Source: Streptomyces xinghaiensis S187
Lineage (GTDB): Bacteria; Actinomycetota; Actinomycetes; Streptomycetales; Streptomycetaceae
Length of the DNA: 64,000 bases
Reading direction: 5' to 3'
NCBI RefSeq assembly: GCF_000220705.2
Contig: NZ_CP023202.1
Coordinates: 1,426,001 to 1,490,000 of the forward strand
Below, in pieces: positions 1-8,525 of the stretch. The notes below the pieces were generated by a model. That model did no database searches and was not told the origin of the DNA. It worked only from the letters and a program-made list of their open reading frames with translations. The position numbers and the translations under genes are program-made. Each line of letters opens with the position of its first letter. Within the stretch, counting starts at the first letter, position 1.

Positions 1-1
1 C

Positions 2-436
2 TCGCCGTTCCGGCGCGGTGTCATCGCCTGCACCGGCATCGAGTTCTGCAAGCTCGCCATCGTCGAGACCAAGGCGCGCGGCATCTCCCTCATCGAGGAA
101 CTCGAGGCCCGGATGCCGGACTTCGAGGAGCCGGTGACCATCAACATCAACGGCTGCCCCAACGCCTGCGCCCGCATCCAGACCGCCGACATCGGTCTCA
201 AGGGCCAGCTGATGCTGGACGCCGACGGCAACCAGGTCGAGGGCTACCAGGTGCACCTGGGCGGCTCCCTCGGCTTCGACGCCGCCTTCGGCCGCAAGGT
301 CCGCGGCCTCAAGGTCACCTCCGCCGAACTCCCCGACTACGTCGAGCGGGTGCTGCGCCGCTTCGAGAAGCAGCGCGAGGACGGCGAGCGGTTCGCCACC
401 TGGGCGGCACGCGCCTCCGCGGAGGACCTGTCATGA
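2..436 (+). CDS. Ferredoxin-dependent sulfite/nitrite reductase, C-terminal part (5' end outside window)
   Basis: Only the last 144 residues are inside the window. All four cysteines that hold the [4Fe-4S]-sirohaem centre are visible: the first pair in ACTGIEFC near the window edge and the second pair in NGCPNAC about 40 residues later, the hallmark of the NirA/Sir family. The enzyme reduces sulfite to sulfide (or nitrite to ammonia). The downstream cysH, cysD, cysN and sirohydrochlorin chelatase genes make the assimilatory sulfite role much more likely; that choice rests on context. Its stop overlaps the start of the zinc-ribbon gene by 4 bases, so the two are translationally coupled at the head of one long operon. 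Confidence 0.93.
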   Translation, partial: SPFRRGVIACTGIEFCKLAIVETKARGISLIEELEARMPDFEEPVTININGCPNACARIQTADIGLKGQLMLDADGNQVEGYQVHLGGSLGFDAAFGRKVRGLKVTSAELPDYVERVLRRFEKQREDGERFATWAARASAEDLS

Positions 437-612
437 GCGACCGCGCAGCGCCGTTCCACTGCCCGTACTGCGGGGACGAGGACCTGCGGCCCTCCGAGGA
501 GGGCCACGGCGCCTGGGAGTGCGGGTCCTGCGCCCGCGCCTTCCGGCTCTCCTTCCTCGGGCTGCTCTCCGGCCCGCGCACCGGCCACCACGAAGGGGGA
601 ACCACCGCATGA
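433..612 (+). CDS. Small zinc-ribbon protein of the cysteine operon (59 aa)
   Basis: A 59-residue protein starting at ATG 433, overlapping the sulfite reductase stop (ATGA) and ending in a second ATGA overlap with cysH. Two CxxC knuckles are visible, CPYCGDED near residue 10 and CGSC near residue 36, which should bind one zinc ion. The tail is short and basic/glycine-rich. Tight coupling on both sides implies a role tied to sulfite or APS reduction, for example as a small metal- or redox-handling accessory protein, but no function can be assigned from sequence. Coding is supported by the double overlap, the paired CxxC motifs and strong GC3 bias. Confidence 0.8.
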   Translation: MSDRAAPFHCPYCGDEDLRPSEEGHGAWECGSCARAFRLSFLGLLSGPRTGHHEGGTTA

Positions 613-1322
613 CCACCGCACCCTCACCCCGCCACACCACCGCCGAACTCCGCGCCCTCGCCGAGAAGGGCGCCGCCGAGTTCGGCGACGCCGGCCCCGA
701 GGAGGTCCTGCGCTGGGCCGCGGACACCTTCGGCAGCCGCTTCTGCGTCACCTCCTCGATGGAGGACGCGGTCGTCGCCCACCTGGCGTCCCGCGTCCAG
801 CCGGGCGTGGACGTGGTGTTCCTCGACACCGGCTACCACTTCCCCGAGACCATCGGCACCCGCGACGCCGTGGCCGCCGTCATGGACGTCAACGTGATCA
901 GCGTGACGCCGCGGCAGACCGTCGCCGAGCAGGACGCCGAGTACGGGCCGAAGCTGCACGACCGCGACCCCGACCTGTGCTGCGCCCTGCGCAAGGTGGC
1001 CCCCCTCGAAGAAGGACTGTCGGGCTACGACGCCTGGGCGACCGGGCTGCGCCGCGACAACGGCCCCACCCGGGCCGCCACCCCGGTCGTCGACTGGGAC
1101 GCCAAGCGCCAGAAGGTCAAGATCTCGCCGATCGCCACCTGGACGCAGGACGACCTGGACGCCTACGTCGCCGAGCACGGCGTGCTCACCAACCCGCTGC
1201 TGACGGACGGCTACCCCTCGATCGGCTGCGCCCCCTGCACCCGGCGCGTCAAGCCGGGCGAGGACGTCCGGGCCGGCCGCTGGGCGGGCCGCGGCAAGAC
1301 CGAGTGCGGACTGCACACCTGA
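609..1322 (+). CDS. cysH: Adenylylsulfate (APS) reductase, iron-sulfur type
   Basis: 237 aa. The enzyme reduces adenosine 5'-phosphosulfate to sulfite and AMP with thioredoxin. The PP-loop-type fold starts around residue 46. Cys124-Cys125 (DLCCALRK) and Cys207/Cys210 (CAPCTRR) are the four ligands of the [4Fe-4S] cluster that distinguishes APS reductases from cluster-free PAPS reductases, and Cys233 in ECGLHT is the catalytic cysteine. The ATG at 609 is chosen because it overlaps the upstream stop; a longer upstream reading would run through the zinc-ribbon gene. Because it can use APS directly, this enzyme fits the absence of an APS kinase gene downstream. Confidence 0.96.
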   Translation: MTTAPSPRHTTAELRALAEKGAAEFGDAGPEEVLRWAADTFGSRFCVTSSMEDAVVAHLASRVQPGVDVVFLDTGYHFPETIGTRDAVAAVMDVNVISVTPRQTVAEQDAEYGPKLHDRDPDLCCALRKVAPLEEGLSGYDAWATGLRRDNGPTRAATPVVDWDAKRQKVKISPIATWTQDDLDAYVAEHGVLTNPLLTDGYPSIGCAPCTRRVKPGEDVRAGRWAGRGKTECGLHT

Positions 1323-1405
1323 TGAGCGATCGCCCGGCTGGGGCCGCAGACCGAGAAGGACCCGGGGTGAACCGGGGAGACGGGCGCCGAGGAGGAGGGC
1401 CGATC

Positions 1406-2440
1406 ATGACCACCACGACCGAGGCGGACGGGACCGCGGGGCCGGACGGACGGACCGCACCCGCCGCGAGCACGGACGCCGCGGAGGGCACGGACGCCGC
1501 GGCAGGCACGGAGGGCACGGACACCGCCGGACCCGGCGGCAGCCCGTACGCCCTGTCGCACCTGGACGCGCTGGAGTCCGAGGCCGTGCACATCTTCCGC
1601 GAGGTGGCGGGCGAGTTCGAGCGGCCGGTGATCCTCTTCTCCGGCGGCAAGGACTCCATCGTCATGCTCCACCTGGCGCTGAAGGCCTTCGCCCCCGCCG
1701 CCGTCCCGTTCTCCCTGCTCCATGTCGACACCGGGCACAACTTCCCCGAGGTGCTGGACTTCCGCGACCGCACCGTCGCCGAGCACGGCCTGCGCCTCCA
1801 TGTGGCCTCCGTCCAGGAGTTCATCGACGCGGGCAAGCTCCGCGAGCGCCCGGACGGCACCCGCAACCCGCTGCAGACCGTCCCGCTGCTGGACGCCATC
1901 GAACGGAACCGCTTCGACGCCGTCTTCGGCGGCGGCCGGCGCGACGAGGAGAAGGCCCGCGCCAAGGAGCGCGTGTTCTCCCTGCGCGACGAGTTCGGCG
2001 GCTGGAACCCGCGCCGCCAGCGCCCCGAGCTGTGGCAGCTCTACAACGGCCGCCACTCCCCCGGCGAGCACGTCCGCGTCTTCCCGCTCTCCAACTGGAC
2101 CGAGCTGGACGTGTGGCAGTACATCGCCCGGGAGAAGATCGAACTCCCCGCCATCTACTACGCCCACGAGCGGGAGGTCTTCGCCCGCAACGGCATGTGG
2201 CTCGCGCCCGGCGAGTGGGGCGGGCCGAAGGACGGCGAGCGGACCGAGACCCGCAGGGTGCGCTACCGCACGGTCGGCGACATGTCCTGCACCGGGGCCG
2301 TGGACTCCGGCGCCGACACCATCGAGGCCGTCATCACCGAGATCGCCGCCTCCCGGCTCACCGAGCGGGGCGCCACCCGCGCCGACGACAAGCTGTCCGA
2401 GGCCGCCATGGAGGACCGCAAGCGCGAGGGGTACTTCTAA
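1406..2440 (+). CDS. cysD: Sulfate adenylyltransferase subunit 2 (ATP sulfurylase small subunit)
   Basis: 344 aa. With CysN it makes APS from ATP and sulfate. The PP-loop motif SGGKDS lies at residues 79-84, followed by the family blocks HVDTGHNFPE and FGGGRRDEEKARAKER and the C-terminal DDKLSEAAMEDRKREGYF typical of CysD. The ATG at 1406 follows an AGGAGG-rich stretch. Residues 1-45 are an Ala/Thr/Gly/Asp-rich extension partly made of a repeated GTDAA-like unit and are probably disordered. The 83 bp from the cysH stop to this start hold only short open frames; many streptomycetes carry cysC at this point. Two bases separate its stop from cysN. Confidence 0.97.
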   Translation: MTTTTEADGTAGPDGRTAPAASTDAAEGTDAAAGTEGTDTAGPGGSPYALSHLDALESEAVHIFREVAGEFERPVILFSGGKDSIVMLHLALKAFAPAAVPFSLLHVDTGHNFPEVLDFRDRTVAEHGLRLHVASVQEFIDAGKLRERPDGTRNPLQTVPLLDAIERNRFDAVFGGGRRDEEKARAKERVFSLRDEFGGWNPRRQRPELWQLYNGRHSPGEHVRVFPLSNWTELDVWQYIAREKIELPAIYYAHEREVFARNGMWLAPGEWGGPKDGERTETRRVRYRTVGDMSCTGAVDSGADTIEAVITEIAASRLTERGATRADDKLSEAAMEDRKREGYF

Positions 2441-2442
2441 CC

Positions 2443-3849
2443 ATGAGCAGCACCGACACACCCGCCGCCGCGGCCGCGGCGGCCGCCGCCGAGAGCCTGA
2501 CCGCCGCCGGCGAGTCCGCCACGCTGCTGCGGTTCGCCACCGCCGGCAGCGTCGACGACGGCAAGTCCACCCTGGTGGGCCGGCTCCTGCACGACTCCAA
2601 GTCCGTCCTGGCCGACCAGCTGGAGGCCGTCGAGCACGCCTCCCGCAGCCGCGGCCAGGAAGCCCCGGACCTCGCGCTGCTCACGGACGGGCTGCGGGCG
2701 GAGCGCGAGCAGGGCATCACCATCGACGTGGCCTACCGGTACTTCGCCACCCCGCGCCGCCGGTTCATCCTCGCCGACACCCCCGGCCATGTGCAGTACA
2801 CCCGGAACATGGTCACCGGGGCGTCGACGGCCGAGCTGGCCGTCGTCCTCGTCGACGCCCGCAACGGCGTCGTGGAGCAGACCCGCCGGCACGCCGCCGT
2901 CGCCGCGCTGCTCCGGGTGCCGCACGTCGTCCTCGCCGTCAACAAGATGGACCTCGTCGGCTACGAGGAGTCCGTCTTCGCCCGGATCGCCGGGGAGTTC
3001 ACGGCCTACGCGGCCGCGCTCGGCGTCCCGGAGATCACCGCCATCCCGATCTCCGCGCTGGCCGGGGACAACGTGGTCACCCCGTCCGCCACCATGGACT
3101 GGTACGGCGGCCCGACCGTCCTGGAGCACCTGGAGACGGTGCCGGTCACCGACGACCCGTCCGGTGACCCGGTGCGCTTCCCCGTCCAGTACGTCATCCG
3201 CCCGCAGACCCCCGAGCACCCCGACTACCGGGGCTACGCGGGCCAGCTGGCCTCCGGGGTGCTGCGGGTGGGAGACCCGGTGACCGTACTGCCGTCCGGC
3301 CGCACCAGCACCGTCACGGCCATCGACGCCCTCGGGGAGAACGTGGACGCGGCCTGGTCGCCGCAGTCCGTCACCGTCCTCCTCGACGACGACCTCGACA
3401 TCTCGCGCGGCGACATCATCGTCACCACCGCCACCGCCCCGGCCGTCACGCAGGACGTCGAGGCGACCGTCTGCCATCTGCACGACCGGCCGCTGGCCGT
3501 CGGCGACCGGGTGCTGCTCAAGCACACCACCCGCACGGTCAAGGCGATCGTCAAGGACATCCCGTCCCGGCTGGCGCTCAGCGAGCCCGACGAACACGGC
3601 GGTCTCGCGCGCCACCCGGCGCCGGGCGAGCTGGCGGCCAACGACATCGGCCGGATCGTGCTGCGCACCTCCGAGCCGCTCGCCCTCGACGCCTACGCCG
3701 ACTCGCGCCGCACCGGATCGTTCCTGCTGATCGACCCGGCGGACGGCACGACGCTCACGGCGGGCATGGCGGGCGACGCGTTCACCGAGTCCGCGAACGG
3801 CACCGCGCGGGCCGCGGACGGCGCGGCCGACGACGGCTGGGACTTCTGA
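2443..3849 (+). CDS. cysN: Sulfate adenylyltransferase subunit 1 (GTPase subunit)
   Basis: 468 aa. This GTPase subunit couples GTP hydrolysis to APS synthesis by CysD. The G-domain motifs are all readable: GSVDDGKST (residues 35-43), DTPGH (about 107), NKMD (about 167), then an EF-Tu-like domain II/III region. It is the CysN-only form with no fused APS kinase: the protein ends in GWDF soon after the last beta-barrel domain. The N-terminus carries a nine-alanine tract encoded by GCC/GCG runs. It starts two bases after cysD, so the pair is co-translated in a 1:1 arrangement. Confidence 0.97.
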   Translation: MSSTDTPAAAAAAAAAESLTAAGESATLLRFATAGSVDDGKSTLVGRLLHDSKSVLADQLEAVEHASRSRGQEAPDLALLTDGLRAEREQGITIDVAYRYFATPRRRFILADTPGHVQYTRNMVTGASTAELAVVLVDARNGVVEQTRRHAAVAALLRVPHVVLAVNKMDLVGYEESVFARIAGEFTAYAAALGVPEITAIPISALAGDNVVTPSATMDWYGGPTVLEHLETVPVTDDPSGDPVRFPVQYVIRPQTPEHPDYRGYAGQLASGVLRVGDPVTVLPSGRTSTVTAIDALGENVDAAWSPQSVTVLLDDDLDISRGDIIVTTATAPAVTQDVEATVCHLHDRPLAVGDRVLLKHTTRTVKAIVKDIPSRLALSEPDEHGGLARHPAPGELAANDIGRIVLRTSEPLALDAYADSRRTGSFLLIDPADGTTLTAGMAGDAFTESANGTARAADGAADDGWDF

Positions 3850-3851
3850 CC

Positions 3852-3974
3852 GTGACCACCACGGCCCGTCCCGCCACCGAGAGCTGGTCGACCTTCGCCA
3901 AGGAGGGCGGCCGGGTCGGCAGCGGCGCCCTCGGCAGCGGCGAGGGCGGCGTCGGGCGATGTGCCCGCGGCTGA
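3852..3974 (+). CDS. Possible small protein after cysN (40 aa), function unknown
   Basis: A GTG-started frame begins two bases after the cysN stop and runs 40 codons (TTTARPATESWSTFAKEGG near the start, glycine-rich end). Nearly every codon ends in G or C, as in true genes here, and the position suggests translational coupling. There is no recognisable domain, and it could equally be a chance frame in the cysN-transporter spacer or a decayed gene end. The remaining spacer to 4082 shows no gene. Confidence 0.35.
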   Translation: MTTTARPATESWSTFAKEGGRVGSGALGSGEGGVGRCARG

Positions 3975-4082
3975 GCGGCTGACCCCGCGCCCCGCACTCG
4001 CACCGTCCCGAAACCGCCGCCCCGCCGGGCGCGCCGCCACCCCGCGCCGAGCCCGGCCGCCCTCCGAGAGGACACCCCTCCC

Positions 4083-5246
4083 GTGTCTGCCGACCACCCC
4101 GCCCCGCTCCGGGGGCCGCGCCGCACCCGCCGGGGGCACCGCCCCCGGCACCGGTACGCCACCGCGGCCGTCGCCGCCGCGCTCGCCGCGCTGCTGGCCG
4201 TCGCGCTCGGCGCCTGCGGCTACGGCTCCCGGGCCGAGACCGGCGGCGTCGCCAAGGTGCAGCCGCGCGGTGAACGCACGGGCGGGCTGGACGAGGTACG
4301 GCTGGGCTACTTCGCCAACGTCACCCACGCCACCGCGCTCGTCGGCGACCGGGAGGGCTTCTTCCAGAAGGAGCTGGGCGGGACCAAGGTGACCGCGCAG
4401 GTGTTCGGCGCCGGCCCGTCCGCCGTCGAGGCGCTCAACGCGGGTTCCGTGGACATCGCCTGGCTCGGCCCCTCCCCCGCCGTCAACGGCTACACCAGGG
4501 CCGGCGGCCGGAACCTCCGGATCATCTCCGGCTCGGCCTCCGGCGGGGTCTCCCTCGTCGCGCACCCCGACCGGGTGAGCGGCCCGGACGACCTGCGCGG
4601 CAAGCGGATCGCCACACCGCAGCTCGGCAACACCCAGGACGTGGCGCTGCTCCACTACCTCGCGGAGAAGGGCCTGCGGGTCGATCCGGACAGCGGCGAG
4701 GGCGAGGCGACCGTGCTGCGCATCGACAACAAGGAGACCCCGGCCTTCTTCCGGCGCGGGGACATCGACGCCGCCTGGGTGCCGGAGCCCACCGCCTCAC
4801 AGCTCACCGCCCAGGGCGGCAGGGTCCTGCTGGACGAGCGGGACCTGTGGGAGGACGGCCGGCACGTCATCACCACCATGGTCGTCTCGCAGCGGTTCCT
4901 CGCCCGGCACCCGGAGGCGGTGGAGGCCGTGCTGCGCGGCTCCGTCAAGGCCAACGCCTGGATCAAGAGCCACCCCGAGGAGGCCAGGGCCTCGCTCAAC
5001 ACCGCGCTGGAGCGGCAGGGCGGCAAGGCCCTGCCGCCCGAGGTGCTCGACCCCGCGTTCGAGCACATCGAGGTGCTCGACGACCCGCTCGCCGCCACCC
5101 TCGCCCGCCAGGCCGAACACGCCGAGCGGGCCGGGCTGCTGGAGAACCCCGACCTGCGCGGCATCTACGACCTGAGGCTCCTCAACAAGGTGCTGGCGGA
5201 GCGCGGCGCGCGGCAGGTCTCCGCCGCCGGCCTGGGTTCCGGCTGA
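4083..5246 (+). CDS. Sulfonate/taurine-type ABC transporter substrate-binding lipoprotein
   Basis: 387 aa, GTG start about 10 bases after a GAGAGGA ribosome-binding site. A basic n-region, a hydrophobic stretch (about residues 25-42) and the lipobox LGAC with Cys45 mark a lipoprotein anchored outside the membrane. The mature part has the NMT1/SsuA-like periplasmic-binding fold: LGYFANVTHATALVG at the start, GPSAVEALNAGSVDIAWLGPSP, and a hinge region with DNKETPAFFRRGDIDAAWVPEP. It should capture aliphatic sulfonates or related sulfur compounds. The substrate is inferred from the ATPase and permease that follow and from the cys genes upstream; nitrate or taurine are possible alternatives within this fold. 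Confidence 0.88.
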   Translation: MSADHPAPLRGPRRTRRGHRPRHRYATAAVAAALAALLAVALGACGYGSRAETGGVAKVQPRGERTGGLDEVRLGYFANVTHATALVGDREGFFQKELGGTKVTAQVFGAGPSAVEALNAGSVDIAWLGPSPAVNGYTRAGGRNLRIISGSASGGVSLVAHPDRVSGPDDLRGKRIATPQLGNTQDVALLHYLAEKGLRVDPDSGEGEATVLRIDNKETPAFFRRGDIDAAWVPEPTASQLTAQGGRVLLDERDLWEDGRHVITTMVVSQRFLARHPEAVEAVLRGSVKANAWIKSHPEEARASLNTALERQGGKALPPEVLDPAFEHIEVLDDPLAATLARQAEHAERAGLLENPDLRGIYDLRLLNKVLAERGARQVSAAGLGSG

Positions 5247-5341
5247 CCGGCACCACCCGCACCCGCATGGCCCGCACCGGCACCGCCCGCCGCAGCACCG
5301 TCCACCGCAGCGCCGAACCCGTCCCTCCGGAGGTGACACCG

Positions 5342-6130
5342 ATGGCCACCACGCTCCTCGCGCCGCACACCGAGGCCCCGGCCGACCACGCCGTACGGCT
5401 CGATCACGTGTCCAAGTCGTTCGGCCGCGGCGGCGGCCGCCAGCTCGTCCTGGACGACATCAGCCTCGACGTGGCGAACGGCGAGTTCGTCTGTCTGCTG
5501 GGCGCGTCGGGCTGTGGGAAGTCCACGCTGCTCAACCTGGTGGCGGGGCTCGACCGGCCCACCTCCGGGGAGATCGGCGTCCCCCACGGCCGGCCCGCCC
5601 TGATGTTCCAGGAGCACGCCCTGTTCCCGTGGCTCACCGCGGGACGCAACATCGAACTGGCCCTGCGCATGCGGGGCGTGCCCAAAGCGGACCGGCGCCC
5701 GGAGGCCGAGCGGCTGCTGGAGCTGGTCCGGCTGAAGGGCGCGTACGGCAAGCGGGTGCACGAACTGTCCGGCGGGATGCGGCAGCGGGTGGCGCTGGCC
5801 CGGGCCCTGGCCCAGGACAGCAATCTGCTGCTGATGGACGAGCCGTTCGCGGCCCTCGACGCCATCACGCGCGACGTGCTGCACGAGGAGCTGACCCGGA
5901 TCTGGACCGAGACGAACCTCTCCGTCCTCTTCGTCACCCACAACGTGCGCGAGGCGGTCCGGCTCGCCCAGCGCGTGGTGCTGCTGTCCTCCCGCCCCGG
6001 CCGGATCGCCCGGGAGTGGCGGGTGGACATCCCGCAGCCGCGCCGGATCGAGGACGCGGCCGTGGCCCGGCTCTCCGTGGAGATCACCGAACAACTGCGG
6101 GGGGAGATCCGCCGGCATGGCCAGCACTGA
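5342..6130 (+). CDS. Sulfonate/taurine-type ABC transporter ATP-binding protein
   Basis: 262 aa, ATG after a clear GGAGGTGA ribosome-binding site. Walker A GASGCGKS (residues 54-61), Q-loop MFQEHALFPW, signature LSGGM (142-146), Walker B LLLMDEP (162-168) and a switch histidine in FVTHNVREA give a complete ABC ATPase of the SsuB/TauB/NrtD group. It powers uptake by the permease encoded next. Its end overlaps the permease start by 14 bases. The 95 bp before it show no gene. Confidence 0.95.
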   Translation: MATTLLAPHTEAPADHAVRLDHVSKSFGRGGGRQLVLDDISLDVANGEFVCLLGASGCGKSTLLNLVAGLDRPTSGEIGVPHGRPALMFQEHALFPWLTAGRNIELALRMRGVPKADRRPEAERLLELVRLKGAYGKRVHELSGGMRQRVALARALAQDSNLLLMDEPFAALDAITRDVLHEELTRIWTETNLSVLFVTHNVREAVRLAQRVVLLSSRPGRIAREWRVDIPQPRRIEDAAVARLSVEITEQLRGEIRRHGQH

Positions 6131-7076
6131 CACCCGGGGCGGCGCGGACGGCACGGGCGGCGCCTCCCCGTCGTCCTCCGCGGCCGCCTCCGCGAACGGC
6201 TCGCCGAACGGTTCGCCCAGCGACCTGGAGGGGCTGGAGGCCGGTCTCGACGCCCTGGAGACGCACACCGCGTCCCGGGTGCCGTTCGGCCGGCTCCTGC
6301 TCGACAAGGTGCTGCCGCCGGTCGTCGCCGTCGTCATCGTGCTGGCGCTGTGGCAGCTCGCGTACGTCCTGGAGATCAAGCCGCACTACCAGCTGCCCGG
6401 GCCGCTGGACGTCTGGAACGCCCTGGCCGACGAGTGGTACAAGGGCACGATCCTCGGCGTGGTCTGGAACAGCGTCTCCCGGGGCGCGCTGGGCTTCGCC
6501 GCCTCGCTCGCCATCGGCACCCCGCTGGGCCTGATCGTGGCCCGGGTGAAGCCGGTGCGGGCGGCGATCGGGCCGATCCTGTCCGGGCTGCAGTCGCTGC
6601 CGTCGGTCGCCTGGGTGCCCGCGGCCATCATCTGGTTCGGCCTCTCGGACGCGACGATCTACACGGTGGTGCTGCTGGGCGCCGTACCGTCGATCGCGAA
6701 CGGCCTGGTCGCGGGCGTGGACCGGATCCCGCCGCTGTATCTGCGCGCCGGCCAGGTCATCGGCGCCACCGGGCTCAGGGGCGTACGGCATGTGCTGCTG
6801 CCCGCCGCGATGCCCGGCTACATCTCCGGCCTCAAGCAGGGCTGGGCGTTCTCCTGGCGTGCGCTGATGGCCGCCGAACTGATCGCCAAGTCACCGGAGC
6901 TGGGCGTCGGCCTGGGACAGCTCCTGGAAACGGGCCGGGTCTACCAGGACATGCCGCTGGTGCTCGGCGCCATCACCCTCATCCTCGTCGTCGGCATCGG
7001 CATCGAACTGCTCGTCTTCGCGCCCGTCGAACGCCGCGTGCTGCGCAGCCGCGGCCTGATCGCCGGCGCCCGCTGA
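6117..7076 (+). CDS. Sulfonate/taurine-type ABC transporter permease
   Basis: 319 aa. A hydrophilic, Ser/Gly/Ala-rich N-terminus of about 60 residues precedes about six membrane segments. The EAA loop with GAVPSIANGLVAGVDRIPPL and the later ATGLRGVRHVLLPAAMPG shows the BPD_transp_1 fold of SsuC-type permeases. It forms the membrane channel for the lipoprotein and ATPase encoded just upstream, whose stop it overlaps. The next gene starts 16 bases after its end, so the transporter and the chelatase are likely in one transcript. Confidence 0.94.
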   Translation: MASTDTRGGADGTGGASPSSSAAASANGSPNGSPSDLEGLEAGLDALETHTASRVPFGRLLLDKVLPPVVAVVIVLALWQLAYVLEIKPHYQLPGPLDVWNALADEWYKGTILGVVWNSVSRGALGFAASLAIGTPLGLIVARVKPVRAAIGPILSGLQSLPSVAWVPAAIIWFGLSDATIYTVVLLGAVPSIANGLVAGVDRIPPLYLRAGQVIGATGLRGVRHVLLPAAMPGYISGLKQGWAFSWRALMAAELIAKSPELGVGLGQLLETGRVYQDMPLVLGAITLILVVGIGIELLVFAPVERRVLRSRGLIAGAR

Positions 7077-7092
7077 ACGGACACCCGCCACC

Positions 7093-7881
7093 ATGACCCC
7101 ACAGCCCCTCTCGCACGGCACCTCCGCCGCCCCCACCCTGGTGATCACCGCCCACGGCAGCCGCGACCCGCGCCACGCCGCGACCGTCACCGCGCTCGCC
7201 GAGCGCGTCCGCTCCCTGCGGCCGGGCCTGCGCGTCGAGACGGGCTACCTGGACTTCTGCGCCCCGAGCGTGCCGCGGCTGCTGGACCGGCTGGCCGCGG
7301 AGGGCGTCCGCGAGGTCATCGCCCTCCCGCTGCTGCTGACCCGGGCCTTCCACGCCAAGTCCGACATCCCCGGGGTGCTCGGCGAGGCCCGCGCGCGGCT
7401 GCCCCGCCTCACGATCACCCAGGCGGACGTCCTCGGCCCGTCCCCGCTCCTCCTCGACACCCTCGAACAGCGCCTGTACGAAGCCGGACTGGCCCCGGAC
7501 GACCGCGCGTCGACCGGAATCGTCCTGGCCTCGGCGGGCTCCTCCGACCCGGAGGCGATCGCAGTGATCGCAGCAATCGCGCGGGAGTGGCGGCGCACCG
7601 GTTGGTGCGCCGTGCGGCCTGCGTTCGCCTCCGCTCAGCTCCCCCGCACGGCGGACGCCGTCCGCGCCCTGCGCGCGGACGGGGCCCGCCGGGTGGCGGT
7701 GGCCCCGTACGTCATCGCCCCGGGCCGTCTCCCGGACCGCATCGCGGCGGGCGCGCGGGAGGCGGGCGCGGACGTCCTGGCCGGCGTCCTCGGCCCGGAC
7801 GAGCGGCTGGCGCGCCTGCTCCTGACCCGCTACGACGAGTCCCGCGCGGCCCGCCCGGCCCTCAGGGCGTTGAGCGCCTGA
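7093..7881 (+). CDS. Sirohydrochlorin chelatase (CbiX/SirB family)
   Basis: 262 aa. The N-terminal half carries TLVITAHGSRDPRH with the metal-binding histidine, followed by PLLLTRAFHAKSDIP with a second histidine; the C-terminal half is a weaker repeat of the same fold, as in long-form CbiX proteins. In this place it most likely inserts ferrous iron into sirohydrochlorin to finish sirohaem for the sulfite reductase at the head of the operon. A cobalt chelatase role in B12 synthesis is possible for the family but no cobalamin gene is nearby. It closes the plus-strand sulfur cluster and converges with the next gene across 36 bp. Confidence 0.9.
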   Translation: MTPQPLSHGTSAAPTLVITAHGSRDPRHAATVTALAERVRSLRPGLRVETGYLDFCAPSVPRLLDRLAAEGVREVIALPLLLTRAFHAKSDIPGVLGEARARLPRLTITQADVLGPSPLLLDTLEQRLYEAGLAPDDRASTGIVLASAGSSDPEAIAVIAAIAREWRRTGWCAVRPAFASAQLPRTADAVRALRADGARRVAVAPYVIAPGRLPDRIAAGAREAGADVLAGVLGPDERLARLLLTRYDESRAARPALRALSA

Positions 7882-7917
7882 CGGCGCTGCTCTTCGGGGT
7901 GGCTCGCCGCCTCCGCG

Positions 7918-8367
7918 CTACTCGCTCAGCAGCGCCGCGAGGCGGACGGCGGTCTTCTCGCCCGCCCGTTGCTTGATCAGACCTTCCTTGGCAGCGGCAC
8001 GAAGCCTGACCGCCGAGGTGTGCTCCCCGCCTCGTGTCACCAGCGCCGTAACCACGACGGGATTCATCCCACCGATACCAGCGCCGGCGACGACCCGGAT
8101 CGTCCTCCGGTCCCCGCCGGGCTCGACGTGCACGGGCTCAACGGCCTGCCCGGCTCCCCCGAGCACGTCGGCGACACGCTTGACGGCGTCGTCGAACGGC
8201 AGGGGGATGACCAGGTCGATCTCGTGGACGTTCTTCTTCAACCGCTTGGCCACACGCCCGGTCAGGCGGCCGCTGGCCCCGACCACCGTGCCCAGTGCCG
8301 CGATCTCTCCGGTCAGGATCTCGTCCTCACCCCGGTCCACGAGCCCCGCCCTTCGCTGTTGAACCAC
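7918..8367 (-). CDS. Hypothetical protein, 149 aa
   Basis: Not recognised. It is a mixed alpha/beta sequence with no signal peptide or membrane segment; the readable blocks are VVGASGRLTGRVAKRLKKNVHEIDLVIPLP and, later, RRTIRVVAGAGIGGMNPVVVTALV, the second hydrophobic and glycine-rich. Strong GC3 bias on the minus strand and an unbroken frame support coding. The start at 8367 is the most upstream one; a later start is possible because no strong ribosome-binding site stands out. It converges with the chelatase gene. The 158 bp upstream contain no gene and should hold its promoter. Confidence 0.6.
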   Translation of the reverse strand: MVQQRRAGLVDRGEDEILTGEIAALGTVVGASGRLTGRVAKRLKKNVHEIDLVIPLPFDDAVKRVADVLGGAGQAVEPVHVEPGGDRRTIRVVAGAGIGGMNPVVVTALVTRGGEHTSAVRLRAAAKEGLIKQRAGEKTAVRLAALLSE

Positions 8368-8525
8368 CCCTGCGATCCGCCACGGGCCCCGCCGGTGGCG
8401 GTGGCCCGCTGATTATCGCTGCGGCCCGCCCACCGGACCGTATCGCGGCAGACACCCGGGAGGGTCGGGCCGTTTCCCACCCGCTCCGATGTCCTCCGGT
8501 TCACCGGCAGGGGGCCGCCACCCGT

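Noticed and set aside
1323..1405. Remnant of cysC between cysH and cysD
   Set aside because: The 83 bp contain only a 16-codon frame with no P-loop or other APS kinase motif.
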